The notes under the pieces are model-generated. The model worked only from the letters and a program-made list of their open reading frames with translations, ran no database searches and was not told where the DNA came from. From contig CAYQTE010000001.1 of assembly GCA_964420285.1 (NCBI GenBank), forward strand, positions 124,001 to 188,000: a DNA stretch of 64,000 bases. Reading direction: 5' to 3'. How positions within the stretch are numbered: the stretch's first letter is position 1; every line of letters starts with the position of its first letter. Below are positions 63,501 through 64,000 of the stretch, piece after piece. Source of the stretch: CAYQTE01 sp964420285. GTDB taxonomy: Bacteria; Planctomycetota; Phycisphaerae; Tepidisphaerales; Tepidisphaeraceae. The position numbers and the translations under genes are program-made.

Positions 63501-64000
63501 ATAACGTACACCCTTCCGACAACCTCGTCCCTCGTCGGCGAGACTCTCGGAACACTGTCCTTTGCGGATCAAACCGGCAACTACATCACCCTGGCCGATG
63601 GCGCTTTGGGCGGATCCACGCCCCAAGTGCTCGACGCCACGGCCGTCAGCTTTGACGGCACGCTCGGCAGCGCACTGTCCCTGACGAGCACGCCAACGGC
63701 GTATACCGTTGAGAACAAGATCACCGATTACCTCGACTATCCGAGTGACGGCTACGTTGAACTGAGCACAACCAACGTTTTCGTCACGCAGGGCAGTGAG
63801 AACGATACTCCGGGCGCCATCCAGCGCGGCGTCAATGTGGCGGCAACCGGCGCCATCGTCAACGTCGGTTCCGGAGCATTTGTCGGCGGCGCCGTCATCA
63901 GCTCGCCGCTGACGCTGCTGGGTGCCAACGCCACGAACAATCCAACCAACGACGGCACTCGTGGAACCGAATCGATCATCGAGCCCAGCGTGTCGGGCGC
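54591..64000 (+). CDS. Giant secreted surface protein with delta-60 repeats and parallel beta-helix modules (partial)
   Basis: The frame is open from ATG 54591 (GGAGG just upstream) to the end of the window, over 3,136 codons. The N-terminus is basic and has the planctomycete motif ILERLEDRTLLS. About residues 45-445 are delta-60-type repeats (LDPNFGSAGLVTT, AVQSNGKIVLAGNE, AIQPDGLIVAAGYT). A VCBS/cadherin-like stretch follows (SDPDGDVVGLAITGIDNTYG), then from about 56380 six tandem modules of 400-560 residues, each opening with an IQ(A/R)xVN...G(A/T)YxENV..SLTIxGPN block and continuing as Asn/Gly/Thr-rich right-handed beta-helix (pectate-lyase-like) repeats. Probably a cell-surface or S-layer-associated adhesin. 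The stop lies beyond 64000. Confidence 0.85.
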   Translation, partial: MHSGNFFSSKSFGSSRKSRKTRRTQSSARARLDSAVQPILERLEDRTLLSFNALGAGSLDPNFGSAGLVTTSLSGDQDQVNGVIVDTKNNNDIIVAGISNGQFAVSAYSPNGTPLANGTVVTAINSEGFSQATALTVDSTGRILAAGYVQDGTSNDDVVVARYVFTSGGTTLTLDTSFGTGGYVVTDLNGAKKADIANAITTDSMGNIFVAGETGSGATQHAFVARYTTSGALDASFAPNGVIVATGTADQANAIVVNSTGGIVLAGEHGGTAELLATNYNGSNWTSLTRYSLNLGASTTLTSIVLDGSEYLVAGTADSDFVLAKVTSGFSLDTSFGSAASGKVETSIGDFAQANSLAVQSNGKIVLAGNETDPTSSDEFVALARFSANGIPDSTAFGAGGVVTTDFTGNASSDSVANGVAIQPDGLIVAAGYTGSPTDFALARYVANNAPVSANATASLDSIAENNLTSAGTSVAALVSRFGMSDPDGDVVGLAITGIDNTYGTWQYSTGSGWTNIPATVSDGGALLMVPGDLIRFVPRTDITGAVSISVRAWDQTTGSDNTLANITANADANYNSYSNDTYTASITITPASPPAFVYVDAAWSGAAPNSNVTDAFGQHTFGQDAFATIQAGVNAVTAGGTVYVDAGTYAENVTIGSPVSLLGPNASINANVPGSRVAEAIIANPTTPLPGDGEGIVVTAATGTVIIKGFTINQPTTDIFSEGNAAIDVENNIVSGASGPGGAGLYGIFVNAAASSTIIDNAVSNEQGGVGAGSVTGDATIAGNTFASVLEGITANSVGGTVSITGNTVGTGSYAAIEIAGSEGNVAVQNNTLTASEAGIYLDGDNVLTGSLTIGGPSEGNTITLTNTGAAGIYTLESGHIPGPSSPALVEYNTITGAGTGMDLIASNVSASNNTLSSLATGIQVAFDSTASISGNTIDSTTTGILVTGASASITGNSIYDNGTGIELASAANGSVTGNDFDNATTGPVNVADLQIDSGASAVTDGGGNRFAGTQFISNLASGNVLNATSDTFSGTPAGSLSLSQAYAVEDRITDAIDASGLGFVRIQSGEVFVTPNSYLNPATDDTGAIQRAVDAASSGDTVNVEAGAYIDNVVVPKSLTILGPNANIDPNTATRGAEAVVVPAVADIESGDGGSGDTSGTIFRLGDPGNPTNAITVTINGLTIDGNNTALSTASGRLLNGVYVDTGTGIDNSVSSYDTNPGGMNTTMIVKYNIIENLDRYGVIGDTVNGGTPITGSVVSYNKINNIPSGNNFGGDRGRGVAFENNYYGTVSYNTITNVNVGYQNDNFYLPDPSGLGLVIENNTISTYHRGIFYNLMYEGASTGTIANNSISVDTSGLGADANNFGLEIISVESGVGVTVTNNSDTGSAYGVLITGDNTAAGLTVSGGTLSDNEYGVYVTDNDPQFPSDGDTPNAVISGITITGATAAGVYVQEANGQTVGASITGGTSISGSPTGILVSGADASLAFSGTSPATLSSISGNYIALTNGAMQGETIDATNVSFGGYVGSRISNVPANLAGFYGVEDKLTDYLDNPTLGYVELNPANVFVTQLSDTINGAIQRAVNVSSPTSNTNIYLQAGTYVANSGFVVSGSAVGGAGREVAGLNINKPVTLIGPNTSFTPTSPSGAPANAQATIVPGASDANPYDQTAVIVVLVNSNNVTIEGVTVDGTNSNLSEHYSDTGTDTYGYGPANPHVGYVTANSSTPIDASEDIASYANVGNITIQNDVVENAGMLGVDFNNGLDYSGSTTSGNTIAKNLIQNISDAYGWGDGINLYDNFYAAVTHNVIYNVYAGVQVGNFFQADTLHDSPSISNNQINAGSVGIFYNLSYDASTPFTVTGNTITAVNNPLYTAWDGIFVATATDDTLAVDFNSDTVDGSGANPATQTVGYDVWDSAGTQITGGSVTGVDDGVWLNSYEGYQSPGGPASITLDGANLTASQIGVYVEDSSVAYLSAFTNPVPAVSATIEGNSVITGGSGTGILVSGRNASATVTDSTIDPAAIGIDIENGASATITGNTFSGNSLDLKVGAGSTVTSFTNNALSGARYIEDLASGTVLNATTDTFNVGASDAPIAGDALNLTQAFAVEDRITDYLDNPANGYVELNSNKVYVTQLSDHTTPGAIQRGVNVAPVNGTVNVSTGTFVGEVDVVRNLTLTGAGQGNTIVQAPATPPASPAFVDGGVRIYPVIGAVGATVQVEQLTVDGAGLGGNYNGGFEGVAFFNAGGTVDHVTVKNITNSPYDGDGIYADSSDSSAHSLTVTNDSISDYEKNGMALTGAGLTVDVEHNTITGASPNPISYIAQNGIVLGNVLGFLSNGGSGTISNNTISDNSYQTTSASNYSATGILLFLSNGTTTVDGNTISHCDVGIWGYDTTGAVSISGNTVSTAPLAGIVGYIGQFAIDGNTVENDAANGYYGNTGDGIDLFGDVTGSAVQNNLVQNNTGSGIYVDNSVTLDPGSLAINNNSITDNATGAGLLDAVGNPVAGLDNESTITINAANNWWGSTNGPTSSLNSYNVGAQGDSETGPATIAPWLTSGTNSAAIGEPGFYPASSVNYAPIEDTAWGTFFGSIQSAVNAPTTQNGDTITVASGAYTENVVISKSLTIAGAGQANTIVYPAVSDPQGLTTGSTVMLVQSNNVTIQDLTINGDNPNHTSGVVVGGADIDARRGIVTDYNQPVSYSAMTVTNVTVENVYLRGIEYCDGTEGFNGTFDFENDIVTNVQGDPSSVAIFNYAGSGIINNDIVSYANDAISANHSRGTQFTNNQISYSGSGIHTDNMNDSGGTPDLIDGNIVTNGEPGSYGIYVFVPYANINVSNNQVSDNDIGLGVFGGAGGIVNFKNNTVTLNSARAGSMGAYISTTTFYWGQMSVSAEFTGTNTISNFDTGIYIEQNPTSSNATTAVSIAGVALSNNATGIQINGGTVTMTSGSITGGATGLAIDNQTTFTDYNTYITYTLPTTSSLVGETLGTLSFADQTGNYITLADGALGGSTPQVLDATAVSFDGTLGSALSLTSTPTAYTVENKITDYLDYPSDGYVELSTTNVFVTQGSENDTPGAIQRGVNVAATGAIVNVGSGAFVGGAVISSPLTLLGANATNNPTNDGTRGTESIIEPSVSG
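57732..63770 (+). repeat. Four copies of a conserved inter-module linker in the giant gene
   Basis: AYAVEDRITDAIDASGLGFV (57732), YGVEDKLTDYLDNPTLGYVE (59220), AFAVEDRITDYLDNPANGYV (60903) and YTVENKITDYLDYPSDGYVE (63702) each precede a new beta-helix module. Spacing is about 1.5, 1.7 and 2.8 kb; the module near 62.3 kb lacks it. It points to recent tandem duplication. Confidence 0.8.

Overview
The window looks like a chromosomal segment of a high-GC member of the Planctomycetota, probably close to the Phycisphaerae. This is inference from three things: the giant surface protein at the right end carries the planctomycete-type N-terminal motif LEDRTLLS, one membrane protein has the CRKCGYDLR...CPECG zinc ribbon common in that group, and the gene mix (GH3, GH105, TIM-barrel epimerase, DUF6717-like lipoprotein) fits. 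No rRNA, CRISPR array or intact transposon was seen.

Layout. 1-10.3 kb: end of a gene, a NitT/TauT-type ABC ATPase, rnhA coupled to a NERD-helicase, two unrecognised genes, malate dehydrogenase, a sorbosone-dehydrogenase-like lipoprotein and a Gfo/Idh/MocA oxidoreductase. 10.3-19.4 kb: thioredoxin-like protein, glycosyltransferases, a YdeI protein, a DEDDh exonuclease fused to a WYL domain, and two secreted proteins, one TPR-like. 19.4-21.8 kb: a poor region with a gene-free stretch, an orphan gene and a frameshifted REP-type transposase remnant. 21.8-39.1 kb: metG, a polyprenyl-phosphate-type glycosyltransferase, a lipoprotein / sigma-like / small-membrane-protein trio, a nucleotidyltransferase, PAP2 phosphatase, heptosyltransferase, a GH105 / epimerase / MbfA run, CstA, a hydroxyacid dehydrogenase and a GH3 enzyme. 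39.2-39.7 kb: a DUF559 nuclease gene bracketed by near-perfect 42-bp inverted repeats.

39.8-49.9 kb, minus strand: seven tightly packed genes (four 4-bp stop/start overlaps, gaps of 8 and 18 bp) for a GNAT acyltransferase, an acyl-AMP ligase, a class I HMG-CoA reductase, a UbiA prenyltransferase, a PEP-synthase-like phosphotransferase, a BtaA-like (DUF3419) aminocarboxypropyl transferase and a dolichol/phytol-kinase-like membrane enzyme. Together they read as one pathway that makes or decorates an isoprenoid or lipid. I do not recognise this combination as a described pathway, and it is the best candidate for a new biosynthetic system here.

51.2-53.7 kb: an array of 20 plus-strand tRNA genes, several structurally odd (Leu anticodons on short-variable-loop bodies, C33 in four anticodon loops, a roughly 31-nt D-loop insertion). 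Perfect hairpins and AGTAGAC-like short repeats lie in the spacers, and a tRNA-like element precedes the array. 53.7-54.6 kb holds a gene remnant and phased operator-like palindromes. 54.6-64 kb is one open reading frame of more than 3,100 codons for a surface protein with delta-60 repeats followed by six beta-helix modules; it runs off the window.
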